DNA of 64,000 nucleotides, from positions 1,922,001 through 1,986,000 of the forward strand of contig JAGTTO010000001.1 in the NCBI GenBank assembly GCA_018223435.1, written 5' to 3'. The stretch is from Lachnospiraceae bacterium Marseille-Q4251. Lineage in GTDB: Bacteria; Bacillota; Clostridia; Lachnospirales; Lachnospiraceae. The position numbers were made by a program, and so were the translations under genes. Positions 41,832 through 50,588 of the stretch are shown here, piece by piece (within the stretch, counting starts at the first letter, position 1; each line of letters opens with the position of its first letter). The notes under the pieces were generated by a model. That model saw only the letters and a list, made by a program, of their open reading frames with translations. It was not told the origin of the DNA and made no database searches.

Positions 41832-42132
41832 CTATCTATGAAGCAGCCGCCCTGTCTGGTATTTTTTCTGGCGGGCCGAATGCCCGATACTGCCTGTGAA
41901 GTGCTGCGGCTGCGGATTGTAAGGCAGTTCGTAACTGTTCAGTACCTTGGCTCCTGAATCGTTACGGCAGTTCTTTTTCTGATAATAGTATACGCGGAAA
42001 GCACCTCCCGGTGCAAGTCCGTTTCTTCTGTATTTTCCCTGCTAGCGTAAATCCCCGTAACTGCTTAACATCATCTTCAAAATACCGCCTGTCTGTCAAT
42101 GCGGCGTATTCACCAGAATCCTGTTGTAGCAA
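41832..42132 (-). pseudogene. Small 85-codon gene behind spoIIQ, interrupted by a 35-bp insertion
   Basis: On the minus strand a frame opens at TTG 42132, preceded by AGAGGAAG, and reads MLQQDSGEYAALTDRRYFED. It stops inside the insertion at 41931-41965. Removing the 35-bp element plus one copy of the 8-bp duplication (43 bp) restores one frame of 85 residues, passing ...SEKELPYNPQPQHFTGSI and ending RLLHR, stop at 41834. A GATGCCC/GGGCATC hairpin follows (41804-41827). I recognise no family, and the small size leaves room for chance. The rest of the 450-bp gap (41697-42148) holds nothing else I can name. Confidence 0.5.
41931..41965. mobile_element. 35-bp minimal IS66-like insertion with 8-bp target duplication
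   Basis: GTAACTGTTCAG ... CTGAATCGTTAC: imperfect 12-bp inverted ends (10 of 12 matching) around 11 central bases. Flanked on both sides by GGCAGTTC (41923-41930 and 41966-41973). The ends resemble those of the MITE at 15224. It looks like a deletion derivative with almost only ends left. Confidence 0.8.
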
Positions 42133-42148
42133 TATTTATCTTCCTCTC

Positions 42149-42961
42149 TCATTCCCCAAGAAACAAAAAGGGATCCACCGGGGTTCCATCTTTTGTCAGT
42201 TTGAAATAGAGGTTGCTGCCTTCCTCGCAGTAATACTTCGAGGGCTCGCTCACATAGCCGACGAGTCCGCCGTCTTCCACTACATCCCCTTCTTTTACGG
42301 AAACTTCCTTCAGCTGGCCATAGGTCAGTTCATAGCCGTTTCCGATATTCATAGATACCGTGGTTCCGGTCTCTTCATCTACTTTGACAGAATCTACAAT
42401 ACCCTTTGCCGCCGCGGCCACAGGGCTGCCCACGTCTGCGCCGATGATCAGCGCCGGATTGTACTTATAGACCTTCAGGGTCGGGAAAAAAATCGAGCCG
42501 TCCATGCTGTAATCCAGAAGGACATTTCCTGCTACCGGCCAGTCTAGAGACGAATCCTCGGAAAAATTCACCGTTGCCTGGGTTCCGACAGCGGCCTGAA
42601 CGCCAGTGGAAGCCGCGCTGGCCGTCTCGCCGACTGTCTCATCCACAGTCGGCCCCGTCACATTTTTCACCAGATCCTCCGGATTTTCCACTACTTCTCC
42701 CACGAGATCCGAACCGCTCACCTTCGCGTCCTGACCGTCCACAACCGTGTCATCCGCAGGCTTGGCATTTTTCGCCGCGTTAGCGTCCTGAATCCTGGCC
42801 TCCTCCTCCAGATCCGTGGTCTGTTCGACCTGCTCTTTCGTGTTTTCCGCCTGATTCAGGGTGTAAACTGTGGTAAATGCGGCGGCGCCCATCAGACAAA
42901 GGCTGAAAACCAGAGCGGTGCCGTGTTTTTTCATAAAAAGTCTTGTGTTCATGTTCTGCAT
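42149..42961 (-). CDS. spoIIQ: SpoIIQ-like LytM-fold sporulation protein, catalytic residues lost
   Basis: 270 aa. One N-terminal TM helix (about 17-35, TALVFSLCLMGAAAFTTVYT), an Asp/Glu/Val-rich linker, and a C-terminal M23/LytM domain from about 145 (DWPVAGNVLLDYSMD ... NPALIIGADVGSPVAAAAKG ... LYFKLTKDGTPVDPFLFL). Zinc ligands of active M23 enzymes are replaced: no His before GAD, YGQL for YGHL, NLYF for HLYF. SpoIIQ normally forms the forespore side of the feeding channel with SpoIIIAH. Start ATG 42961 with GAGG upstream. Another degenerate LytM protein is possible. Confidence 0.75.
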   Translation of the reverse strand: MQNMNTRLFMKKHGTALVFSLCLMGAAAFTTVYTLNQAENTKEQVEQTTDLEEEARIQDANAAKNAKPADDTVVDGQDAKVSGSDLVGEVVENPEDLVKNVTGPTVDETVGETASAASTGVQAAVGTQATVNFSEDSSLDWPVAGNVLLDYSMDGSIFFPTLKVYKYNPALIIGADVGSPVAAAAKGIVDSVKVDEETGTTVSMNIGNGYELTYGQLKEVSVKEGDVVEDGGLVGYVSEPSKYYCEEGSNLYFKLTKDGTPVDPFLFLGE

Positions 42962-43025
42962 ACTCTTCACCTCATCTTATTCGATCTGTTCACCAATAGG
43001 ATTGACCAGATCTTCGGCAAATATA

Positions 43026-43061
43026 CAGAAAAAACTCCGGGCGAAATTTTCCACCCGGAGT
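43026..43061 (-). terminator. Terminator of the ileS-glgP operon
   Basis: Minus strand ACTCCGGGTGG ... CGCCCGGAGT followed by TTTTTT, 17 bp beyond the glgP stop. Confidence 0.92.
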
Positions 43062-43077
43062 CTGAAAACTTTTTTAT

Positions 43078-45537
43078 TTATTTCTCAGGCATGATTACCT
43101 TGTCAAGGTGCCACAGCTCGTCTACATACTCCTGAATCGTACGGTCAGAAGTAAATTTACCGCTGCATGCCATGTTCAGCATAGCCATCCGTGCCCAGCC
43201 TTTCTCGTCACGGTAAGCCTTCTCAACCTCGCGCTGAGCTGCTGCGTAGGACTTGAAGTCAGCCAGGATAAAGTAGGTATCTGCTCTGTCGCTGCTCTTC
43301 GTATTCAGAAGAGAATTGTACAAATCGCGGAATCTCTCAGTGTCATCCGGCGCATACTCACCATTGATGAGCTGCATCAGGACACGGCGGATATCCTGGT
43401 CGTTGTTGAAGTAATCCATCGGATTGTAGCCGCCATGATTCTCATAGTCGATAACCTGCTGTGCGGTCAGACCGAAAATAAAGGCGTTCTCTTTTCCAAC
43501 TTCCTGAACGATCTCCACGTTTGCACCGTCCATGGTTCCCAGAGTCGGAGCGCCGTTCAGCATAAACTTCATGTTACCGGTACCGGAAGCCTCTTTACTT
43601 GCGGTAGATATCTGCTCAGATACATCGGCTGCTGCGAAGATCAGCTCTGCGTTGGATACGCGGTAGTCCTCGATGAAGACAACCTTCAGTTTTCCGTTGA
43701 TGGAAGCGTCGTTGTTGACAACGTCAGCCACGGAGTTGATGAGCTTGATAGTCAGTTTTGCACGACGGTAGCCAGCTGCTGCCTTTGCACCAAAGATAAA
43801 GGTTCTCGGATAGAAATCCATCTCCGGATGATCCTTGATCTGGTTGTAAAGGTACATTACATGCAGAATGTTCATCAGCTGACGTTTGTACTCATGGAGA
43901 CGTTTTACCTGTACATCGAAGATGGATCTCGGATCTACTTCGATGCCATTGTGCTCTCTGATATATTTTGCCAGGCGAACCTTATTCTGATACTTGATGT
44001 TCATAAATTCCTGCTGCGCCTTGGGATCGTCCACATAAACAGCCATCTTGTGGATCTCCGGAAGGTTGGTGATCCAGCCGTCGCCAATGTGGGCAGTTAC
44101 CCATTTTGCCAGCAGCGGGTTTCCGTGAAGAAGGAATCTTCTCTGGGTGATACCGTTGGTCTTGTTATTGAATTTCTCCGGCATCATCTCATAGAAATCT
44201 TTCAGCTCCTGTTTTTTCAGGATCTCGGTATGAAGAACGGCAACACCGTTTACGGAATAACCGGCAGCGATGGCCAGATGAGCCATTTTTACCTGTCCGT
44301 CGTAGATGATTGCCATTTTGCGGATCTTGTCCTGGTTGCCCGGATATTTTGCCTTGATCTCCTCAATGAAACGACGGTTGATCTCCTCGATGATCTGATA
44401 GATACGCGGAAGCAGGCGGCTGAAAAGCTCGATGGGCCATTTCTCCAGTGCCTCAGCCATGATCGTATGGTTGGTGTAAGCACAGGTCTTGGTGGTAACT
44501 TCCCAGGCCTCGTCCCAGCCTAAGCCTTCCTCATCCATGAGGATACGCATGAGCTCGGCAACCGCTACGGTCGGGTGGGTATCGTTCAGCTGGAAAGTTG
44601 CCTTCTCATAGAATTTGCGGATGTCGCTGTGTTTCTTTTTATACTTTGTAATAGCAGCCTGCACACTGGCAGAAATGAAGAAATACTGCTGTTTCAGACG
44701 AAGCTCTTTACCTGCGTAATGCTCGTCTGCCGGATAAAGAACCTCGACGATGTTCTTTGCCAGGTTCTCCTGCTCAACGGCGTTCATATAATCGCCCTTG
44801 TTGAAGGAATCCAGCTGGAAGTCCACGATAGCCTCTGCATCCCATACACGGAGGGTATTTACCACACCGTTGTTGTAACCAACGATGGGAATATCAAAGG
44901 GAACAGCACGAACGGACTGATAGCCCTCCTGAATGAAGTTGTTGCGGTGATTTTTCTCATCGTACTCCACACGCACATAACCGCCGAATTTTACCTCTTT
45001 GGCGTACTCCGGACGGCGAAGCTCGAAGGGGTTGCCGTTTTTCAGCCAGTTATCCGGCACCTCTATCTGATAACCGTCTTCAATTTTCTGTTTGAACATT
45101 CCGTAACGGTAACGGATGCCACAGCCATAAGCTGCATAGTTTAAAGTTGCCAGAGAATCCAGGAAGCAGGCAGCCAGACGGCCCAGGCCACCGTTACCAA
45201 GAGCCGCATCCGGCTCCTGGTCCTCGATGACGTTCAGGTCAAAGCCTAGCTCATCCAGAGCTTCTTTTACCTCGTCATATTCTGTCAGGTTGATCAGGTT
45301 GTTACCCATGGCACGGCCCATCAGGAACTCCATGGACATATAGTAAACGTATTTCGGATCCTGTTTCTCGTACTCTTTCTGGGTCATCATCCAGTTATCA
45401 ATGATGGTATCCTTCACCGCATAGGACACTGCCTGGAAGATCTGCTGTTTGTCAGCCTCCTCAATGTTCTTGCGGTAAAGTTTTTTTACATTATCCTTTA
45501 CTTCTGCAATAAAAGCCTGCTTGTCAAATTTCTGCAT
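43078..45537 (-). CDS. glgP: Glycogen/starch phosphorylase
   Basis: 819-aa PLP enzyme that releases glucose-1-phosphate from alpha-1,4-glucans. Visible are the N-terminal GNGGLGRLAACFLDSLATL block, the VQVKRLHEYKRQLMN region and the PLP-lysine motif EASGTGNMKFMLNGAPTLGT. Length is normal. I take ATG 45537 with GGAGG just upstream; the frame stays open into the ileS 3' end. It follows ileS by 32 bp with no terminator between, so the two appear co-transcribed, which is an odd partnership. Confidence 0.96.
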   Translation of the reverse strand: MQKFDKQAFIAEVKDNVKKLYRKNIEEADKQQIFQAVSYAVKDTIIDNWMMTQKEYEKQDPKYVYYMSMEFLMGRAMGNNLINLTEYDEVKEALDELGFDLNVIEDQEPDAALGNGGLGRLAACFLDSLATLNYAAYGCGIRYRYGMFKQKIEDGYQIEVPDNWLKNGNPFELRRPEYAKEVKFGGYVRVEYDEKNHRNNFIQEGYQSVRAVPFDIPIVGYNNGVVNTLRVWDAEAIVDFQLDSFNKGDYMNAVEQENLAKNIVEVLYPADEHYAGKELRLKQQYFFISASVQAAITKYKKKHSDIRKFYEKATFQLNDTHPTVAVAELMRILMDEEGLGWDEAWEVTTKTCAYTNHTIMAEALEKWPIELFSRLLPRIYQIIEEINRRFIEEIKAKYPGNQDKIRKMAIIYDGQVKMAHLAIAAGYSVNGVAVLHTEILKKQELKDFYEMMPEKFNNKTNGITQRRFLLHGNPLLAKWVTAHIGDGWITNLPEIHKMAVYVDDPKAQQEFMNIKYQNKVRLAKYIREHNGIEVDPRSIFDVQVKRLHEYKRQLMNILHVMYLYNQIKDHPEMDFYPRTFIFGAKAAAGYRRAKLTIKLINSVADVVNNDASINGKLKVVFIEDYRVSNAELIFAAADVSEQISTASKEASGTGNMKFMLNGAPTLGTMDGANVEIVQEVGKENAFIFGLTAQQVIDYENHGGYNPMDYFNNDQDIRRVLMQLINGEYAPDDTERFRDLYNSLLNTKSSDRADTYFILADFKSYAAAQREVEKAYRDEKGWARMAMLNMACSGKFTSDRTIQEYVDELWHLDKVIMPEK

Positions 45538-45569
45538 GACTGCCTCCTTTTTATCCTTGGTACTTAACA

Positions 45570-48500
45570 TCACTGTTTTTTCACACCAAGCGTTACATTT
45601 TCGCCGTTGATGTTCCACTCTTTGGTGTAGCCGTCAACGGAACCCAGAACAATATCGTCTGCCAGAACTTCTTTTTTCAGTTCGTCGGCATGTTTTTTTA
45701 AGAGTCCCAGAATCTTCTCGTTCTCCGCAGCGTAAACCACGATGCGGTCCATAACCTCGAAGCCTGCCTCTTTACGCATGGTCTGTACTTTACTGATGAT
45801 CTCACGCACAAAACCTTCCTCGATCAGTTCCGGTGTCAGATTGGTGTCCAAAGCTACGGTAACTTCGCCCTCCTGAGCGGATACATAGCCCTCGGTCTGT
45901 GCGGTCTCAATCAGAAGATCGCTTTCTAATAATACGACCTTCTCTCCGTTAATGTCAAGGGTGAGCTGTCCGTCTGCCTTGAGCTCGTCCATGGCTGCAT
46001 TTCCGTCCAGCTCGGAGAGAGCTTTCCTGATGCCGCCCAGCAGTTTGCCGTATTTCGGTCCAACGGTCTTCAGCTGCGGTTTGAAGCTGTAGGACGTGAA
46101 GGCGCGTACGTCATCGGTAAAGGTAACTTTTTTGGAGTTCAGCTCGTCGCGGATGATATCCTGGAAGTAATCCGGCAGAGCCACCGGAGCCTTGACAAAC
46201 ATGTTTACGATGGGCTGACGGTTCTTGATATTGGCGGTATTTCTGCAGGCACGTCCCATAACGACGATCTCCAGAACCTCATCCATATCTTTTTCCAGCT
46301 CTTTGTCGATCTGGCTCTCATCCACAGTCGGGAAATCGCAGAGGTGAATGCTCTCCGGAGCGGAAGCGTCAACCTTGCGTACCAGGTTCTGGTAAATATC
46401 CTCGGTCATGAAGGGAATCATCGGAGCAGCTGCCTTGGAAACGGTCACAAGGGCGGTGTAGAGAGTCAGATAAGCGTTGATCTTATCCTGCTCCATGCCT
46501 TTTGCCCAGAAACGCTCACGGCTGCGGCGTACATACCAGTTACTCATATCGTCCACGAAATCCTGGAGAACATTGGCTGCCTCGGGGATCTTGTAAGCTC
46601 CCAGATTCTTATCCACATCTTTCACCATGCTGTTCATCTTGGAAAGGAGCCATTTATCCATAACGGACAGTTTCTCATAATCCATTGTATATCTGGTCGG
46701 ATCGAAATTGTCGATATTTGCATACAGAACATAGAAAGCATAGGTATTCCACAGGGTTCCCAGGAACTTTCTCTGGCCTTCCATTACGGCTTTTCCGTGG
46801 AAACGCTTCGGAATCCAGGGAGCGCCGGCGGTGTAGAAATACCAGCGGATGCTGTCTGCACCGTAGGTGTTCAATGCATCGAAGGGATCTACGGCATTTC
46901 CTTTGGACTTACTCATCTTCTGGCCGTTCTCATCCTGTACATGGCCCATAACGATAACGTTCTCGAAGGGAGCCTTGTTAAAGAGCAGGGTGGAAATTGC
47001 CATCAGGGAGTAGAACCATCCTCTGGTCTGGTCTACAGCCTCGGAGATGAATTTTGCCGGGAACTGCTGTTTGAAAAGTTCCTGATTTTCAAAGGGATAA
47101 TGATGCTGTGCGAAGGGCATAGAACCGGAATCGAACCAGCAGTCGATCACCTCCGGAACACGGTGCATCTGTTTGCCGCATTTCGGGCATTTGATGGTAA
47201 CGGCATCAATATACGGGCGGTGAAGCTCAATATCATCCGGGCAATTATCGGACATGGATTTCAGCTCGGCGATGCTTCCGATGGAATGCTGATGGCCGCA
47301 CTCACACTGCCAGATGTTCAGCGGAGTTCCCCAGTAACGGTTACGGCTGATGCCCCAGTCCTGTACGTTCTCCAGCCAGTCGCCGAAACGGCCTTTACCG
47401 ATGCTCTCAGGAATCCAGTTTACGGTGTTGTTGTTGCGGATCAGGTCGTCCTTCACAGCGGTCATCTTGATGAACCAGGACTCGCGCGCATAGTAGATCA
47501 GCGGAGTGTCGCATCTCCAGCAGTGCGGGTAGCTGTGCTCAAATTTCGGAGCGGCGAAGAGAAGGCCTCTCTTGTCCAGATCTTCCAGAACCATCGGATC
47601 TGCTTTCTTGCAGAAAACGCCGGCCCAGGGAGTTTCCGGAGTCATCTCACCTTTGGCGTCTACCAGCTGCAGAAGCGGCAGGTCATATTTCTTACCAACC
47701 TTGGAGTCGTCCTCACCGAAAGCCGGTGCAATATGAACGACGCCAGTACCATCGCTCATGGTTACATAGGTATCGCAGACAACGTAGTACGCTTTTTTCT
47801 TCAGCTCTTTGAAGTTATAGAGCGGCTCATATTCTTTGTATTCCAGATCTTTTCCTTTGTAGGTCTCCAGAACCTCGTAGGAACATTCGCCCAGAACCTT
47901 GTCAGCCAGAGCCTGTGCCAGGTAGTAAACGGTTCCGTCTTCCACTTTTACCTTCACATAGGTCTCATCCGGGTTTACGCAGAGAGCCACGTTGGAGGGA
48001 AGGGTCCACGGTGTCGTGGTCCAGGCCAGGATATAAGCGTCCTCGCCCACCACTTTGAATTTTGCAATGGCAGAACGTTCTTTGACATCTTTATAGCCCT
48101 GAGCCACCTCATGGCTGGAAAGCGGGGTACCGCAGCGCGGGCAGTAGGGAACAATCTTATAACCTTCATAGAGGAGACCTTTTTCCCAGATCTGTTTCAG
48201 TGCCCACCACTCGGACTCGATGAAGTTGTTCTCGTAGGTAACGTAGGGATGCTCCATATCAGCCCAGAAACCAACGGTGTTGGAGAAATCCTCCCACATA
48301 CCTTTGTATTTCCATACGCTCTCTTTACAGTGTTTGATGAAGGGCTCCACTCCGTACTGCTCGATCTGCTCTTTTCCGTCCAGACCCAGCATTTTCTCTA
48401 CTTCCAGCTCAACCGGAAGACCGTGGGTATCCCAGCCTGCTTTACGGGGAACCATTTTTCCCTTCATGGCCTGGTAACGCGGGATCATATCTTTGATAAC

Positions 48501-48686
48501 ACGGGTCTCTACATGGCCGATGTGTGGTTTTCCGTTGGCCGTAGGCGGTCCGTCGTAGAAGGTGTAGGTCTCACCTTTTTTACGGTTGTCGATACTCTTC
48601 TCAAAGATATGGTTCTCTTCCCAGAATTTTTCCACTTTTTTCTCGCGTTCCACAAAATTCATACTTGTGGGGACTTTGTCATACAT
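45570..48686 (-). CDS. ileS: Isoleucyl-tRNA synthetase, type 2 (eukaryote-like)
   Basis: 1038-aa class I synthetase that charges tRNA-Ile in the cytoplasm. HIGH motif as GKPHIGH (52-58), a CP1 editing domain with AWTTTPWTLPSNVAL, zinc-type CxxC pairs (CPRCGTPLSSHE; CPKCGKQ), and KMSKS in GQKMSKSKGN near residue 600. The sequence style (MNFVEREKKVEKFWEENHIF and FYDGPPTANG) and length mark the IleS2 form, which in other bacteria is linked to natural mupirocin tolerance. Start ATG 48686 after AGGAG. A T-box leader and a long palindrome precede it. Confidence 0.96.
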   Translation of the reverse strand: MYDKVPTSMNFVEREKKVEKFWEENHIFEKSIDNRKKGETYTFYDGPPTANGKPHIGHVETRVIKDMIPRYQAMKGKMVPRKAGWDTHGLPVELEVEKMLGLDGKEQIEQYGVEPFIKHCKESVWKYKGMWEDFSNTVGFWADMEHPYVTYENNFIESEWWALKQIWEKGLLYEGYKIVPYCPRCGTPLSSHEVAQGYKDVKERSAIAKFKVVGEDAYILAWTTTPWTLPSNVALCVNPDETYVKVKVEDGTVYYLAQALADKVLGECSYEVLETYKGKDLEYKEYEPLYNFKELKKKAYYVVCDTYVTMSDGTGVVHIAPAFGEDDSKVGKKYDLPLLQLVDAKGEMTPETPWAGVFCKKADPMVLEDLDKRGLLFAAPKFEHSYPHCWRCDTPLIYYARESWFIKMTAVKDDLIRNNNTVNWIPESIGKGRFGDWLENVQDWGISRNRYWGTPLNIWQCECGHQHSIGSIAELKSMSDNCPDDIELHRPYIDAVTIKCPKCGKQMHRVPEVIDCWFDSGSMPFAQHHYPFENQELFKQQFPAKFISEAVDQTRGWFYSLMAISTLLFNKAPFENVIVMGHVQDENGQKMSKSKGNAVDPFDALNTYGADSIRWYFYTAGAPWIPKRFHGKAVMEGQRKFLGTLWNTYAFYVLYANIDNFDPTRYTMDYEKLSVMDKWLLSKMNSMVKDVDKNLGAYKIPEAANVLQDFVDDMSNWYVRRSRERFWAKGMEQDKINAYLTLYTALVTVSKAAAPMIPFMTEDIYQNLVRKVDASAPESIHLCDFPTVDESQIDKELEKDMDEVLEIVVMGRACRNTANIKNRQPIVNMFVKAPVALPDYFQDIIRDELNSKKVTFTDDVRAFTSYSFKPQLKTVGPKYGKLLGGIRKALSELDGNAAMDELKADGQLTLDINGEKVVLLESDLLIETAQTEGYVSAQEGEVTVALDTNLTPELIEEGFVREIISKVQTMRKEAGFEVMDRIVVYAAENEKILGLLKKHADELKKEVLADDIVLGSVDGYTKEWNINGENVTLGVKKQ

Positions 48687-48713
48687 GTGTGAGTTCTCCT
48701 TTCTCTTGAGGAC

Positions 48714-48798
48714 GTTCAGAGTATTAGCAAAATGAAAATCCATCCTATTGCAAACAAGTTTGCATAGTCTGTTTTTTCATTTTGCTAATACTCTGAAC
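48714..48798. repeat. 85-bp palindrome with perfect 25-bp arms in the ileS leader
   Basis: Arms at 48714-48738 and 48774-48798 are exact reverse complements (beginning GTTCAGAGTATTAGCAAAAT). The 35-bp centre holds a second hairpin, TGCAAAC-AA-GTTTGCA. It lies between the T-box terminator and the ileS ribosome site. No target duplication is visible at its borders. Possibly a MITE-like element; it must fold strongly in the message. Confidence 0.88.
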
Positions 48799-48811
48799 TG
48801 TTGGTGAAAAT

Positions 48812-49087
48812 TAAAAAGCTCCCATCCGTAAAAGGATGAGAGCATACTCGCAATCACAAAACCACCTGTTACACATTTTTCACATACTATCATATGTGTT
48901 CCCTGTAACGGGGGAATCCCGTCAGGATCTACTGGTCTTCAACCCTGAAACTCCGAAGTGATCTTCTGTCTTCCCTACTAATACCGGGCTTACACCCTCC
49001 CCGGCTCGCTGAAACGTTTGACAGCCTTACGCTGCGCCGGTCTCCCGGCAGAAAACATACTCTCTTCATCCACGTTTTTCCTCATGT
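48812..49087 (-). promoter_or_regulatory. T-box leader controlling ileS
   Basis: On the minus strand a Stem I region with GATGAAGAGAGTA comes first, then a candidate specifier ATC followed by A (in AAGATCACTTC, an Ile codon). The T-box sequence is AACAGGTGGTTTTG (48875-48858), and the terminator is GCTCTCATCC-TTTTAC-GGATGGGAGC (48843-48818) with T run. Uncharged tRNA-Ile would bind and prevent termination. The specifier assignment is by eye. Confidence 0.88.
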
Positions 49088-49093
49088 CGCTTT

Positions 49094-49123
49094 ATTATAG
49101 AACAGGATTTTGCAAAAAGTCAA
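49094..49123 (-). promoter_or_regulatory. Promoter of the T-box/ileS operon
   Basis: Minus strand TTGACT (49123-49118), 18-base spacer, TATAAT (49099-49094). Confidence 0.75.
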
Positions 49124-49143
49124 GCCCATTCCCGAAAACATCT

Positions 49144-49172
49144 TTGCTTTTTGGCGGAAAAACTGCTATAAT
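49144..49172 (+). promoter_or_regulatory. Promoter of the TSCPD gene
   Basis: TTGCTT (49144-49149), 17-base spacer ending in TGC, TATAAT (49167-49172). Divergent from the ileS promoter 20 bp away. Confidence 0.75.
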
Positions 49173-49213
49173 TCCTTCTTACAGAGATACTTTATAAAAA
49201 GGAGGATTTTTTC

Positions 49214-49465
49214 ATGGTATATAAGACAAAAGGTGTCTGTTCCCAGTCCATCGATGTGGAAGTGGAGAACGGCATCGTAAAACACGTTCAGTTCACCGGC
49301 GGCTGCAACGGAAACACCCAGGGCGTTTCCAGACTGATCGAAGGCATGGATGCAAAAGAGGCAATCAAACGTCTGGAAGGCATTCGCTGCGGCATGCGTC
49401 CCACCTCCTGCCCGGATCAGCTGGCTCAGGCCTTAAAGCTCATCCTTGCAGAGGAAACGAAATAA
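49214..49465 (+). CDS. TSCPD domain protein (TIGR03905 type)
   Basis: 83-aa small protein with the TSCPD fold, known as the C-terminal domain of B12-dependent ribonucleotide reductases and as a stand-alone protein in Clostridia. Conserved cysteines: KGVCSQSIDVEVENG, GGCNGNTQG, RCGMRPTSCPDQLAQAL. Strong AGGAGG site. Function of the stand-alone form is not established; a role in metal or nucleotide binding is possible. Confidence 0.92.
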   Translation: MVYKTKGVCSQSIDVEVENGIVKHVQFTGGCNGNTQGVSRLIEGMDAKEAIKRLEGIRCGMRPTSCPDQLAQALKLILAEETK

Positions 49466-49487
49466 TTGAACTCATGAAAATAATAAC

Positions 49488-49522
49488 GGCGGCTGTGTTT
49501 TTGCACAGCCGCCACGTTTTTT
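49488..49522 (+). terminator. TSCPD gene terminator
   Basis: GGCGGCTGTG-TTTTTG-CACAGCCGCC followed by ACGTTTTTT; a perfect 10-bp stem. It also faces the end of the convergent protease gene. Confidence 0.92.
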
Positions 49523-49527
49523 ATGTA

Positions 49528-50541
49528 CTATTTTGTCCAGATGGAACCGTAGAAAGCTTTTGCCTGAGCGATCTGGGAATCCGTGATCTTATTCAGCGCA
49601 TTGGTGATGGCTTCAAAGGTCTGCGGGCAGGTACTCTTTAAGGTAGCAGGGTTCAGTGTGTACTCTCTGAAACACTCTGCGAAATACTCAGACGCGTTCT
49701 GTACTGCGTAAACACGTCTGCTTCCGGTGAAGGAATTTTTCTCCTGCTGGTAGATGGACTGGAAGTTTGCCTTGGTATCTACGTTTCCTGCAAGGAAAGC
49801 TACAAAGTGACCGATCTCATGATAAATTGTATCGCTTTCCTCTCTCAGTGTGATGTTCTGTTTTCTCGCATCGAAGTAACCTGCGTAGGAAACGGTTCCG
49901 TCGATCGTGATATCGAAGTGAAGCTCCTGATAAGCCTTCATGACTCTGGAGTCAAGAAGAGGAGCCAGGGTAGCAACGGGAACGTTGTACGGGGTGGTGT
50001 TCTTCTTTGCAGAAGCGGTTGTCGTTGCTGCTTTCTGAACTGATGCTGTCGTGGTTCCACCGGAGTTTGCGGCGGTCTTTGTTACAGTAGTGATGGTGGT
50101 CTTGATCTTCTTGGTGGTGATCATGGTCATCTTTTTGGAGTTTTTCTTGTATCTCTTTGTGACATAAGTGGTAGTCACTCTATTGGTAGTAGTCGTTGCT
50201 GCTCTGGAAGTCTTTGTGATTGTAGGACTCTTCACAGACTTGGGTTTGCTCTTCTGTGTGTAGGTCTTGGTGGATTTCTTTTTCAGATTTACCACTTTCT
50301 TGGTGGTGGAAGTCTGTGTCTTCACAGAAGTCTTCGGTGCGGAAGTAAGGGGCACTTCATCCTCATCGATGGAGATCTGATCGTCCAGATCTACAAAACT
50401 TGTAAGCTCCGGAACATCTGATTTCTGTCCGTTATCCACAGCCCAGGCGCCGGTACCGAGCACTGCTGCTGCCAGAAGAATACATCCGACTCTTTTTGCT
50501 TTCTGATTATTTAGTAACTGTTTTAAATTCTTTCCTTTCAT
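49528..50541 (-). CDS. Secreted ATLF/PPEP-type zinc metalloprotease
   Basis: 337 aa. Signal peptide or anchor at about 16-35 (KRVGCILLAAAVLGTGAWAV), then a Thr/Lys-rich low-complexity linker (about 65-190). The C-terminal protease domain has HEIGH (in ESDTIYHEIGHFVAFLAG) and the downstream glutamate in ASEYFAECFREYTLNP. This is the anthrax lethal factor-like fold, which includes the Pro-Pro endopeptidase of Clostridioides difficile (PPEP-1/Zmp1) that cuts surface adhesins. Start ATG 50541 after AGGAGG. Its leader is a c-di-GMP riboswitch, the same regulatory logic as zmp1. Targets are unknown. Confidence 0.86.
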   Translation of the reverse strand: MKGKNLKQLLNNQKAKRVGCILLAAAVLGTGAWAVDNGQKSDVPELTSFVDLDDQISIDEDEVPLTSAPKTSVKTQTSTTKKVVNLKKKSTKTYTQKSKPKSVKSPTITKTSRAATTTTNRVTTTYVTKRYKKNSKKMTMITTKKIKTTITTVTKTAANSGGTTTASVQKAATTTASAKKNTTPYNVPVATLAPLLDSRVMKAYQELHFDITIDGTVSYAGYFDARKQNITLREESDTIYHEIGHFVAFLAGNVDTKANFQSIYQQEKNSFTGSRRVYAVQNASEYFAECFREYTLNPATLKSTCPQTFEAITNALNKITDSQIAQAKAFYGSIWTK

Positions 50542-50588
50542 CTCTTGCGCCCTCCTTTTGATCGGAACGGGACGAATTTTGAATTGCA

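Noticed and set aside
42000..42022. GGTGCAAGTCCG, reminiscent of a cobalamin riboswitch or group II intron segment
   Set aside because: No B12-box, no other conserved arms and no B12 gene nearby; better explained as part of the interrupted small gene.
45538..45618. Upstream extension of the glgP frame
   Set aside because: It overlaps the ileS end; GGAGG and family length support ATG 45537.
46344..48692. Long open frame (over 780 codons) opposite ileS
   Set aside because: Antisense shadow of a clear isoleucyl-tRNA synthetase; no ribosome site or family pattern.
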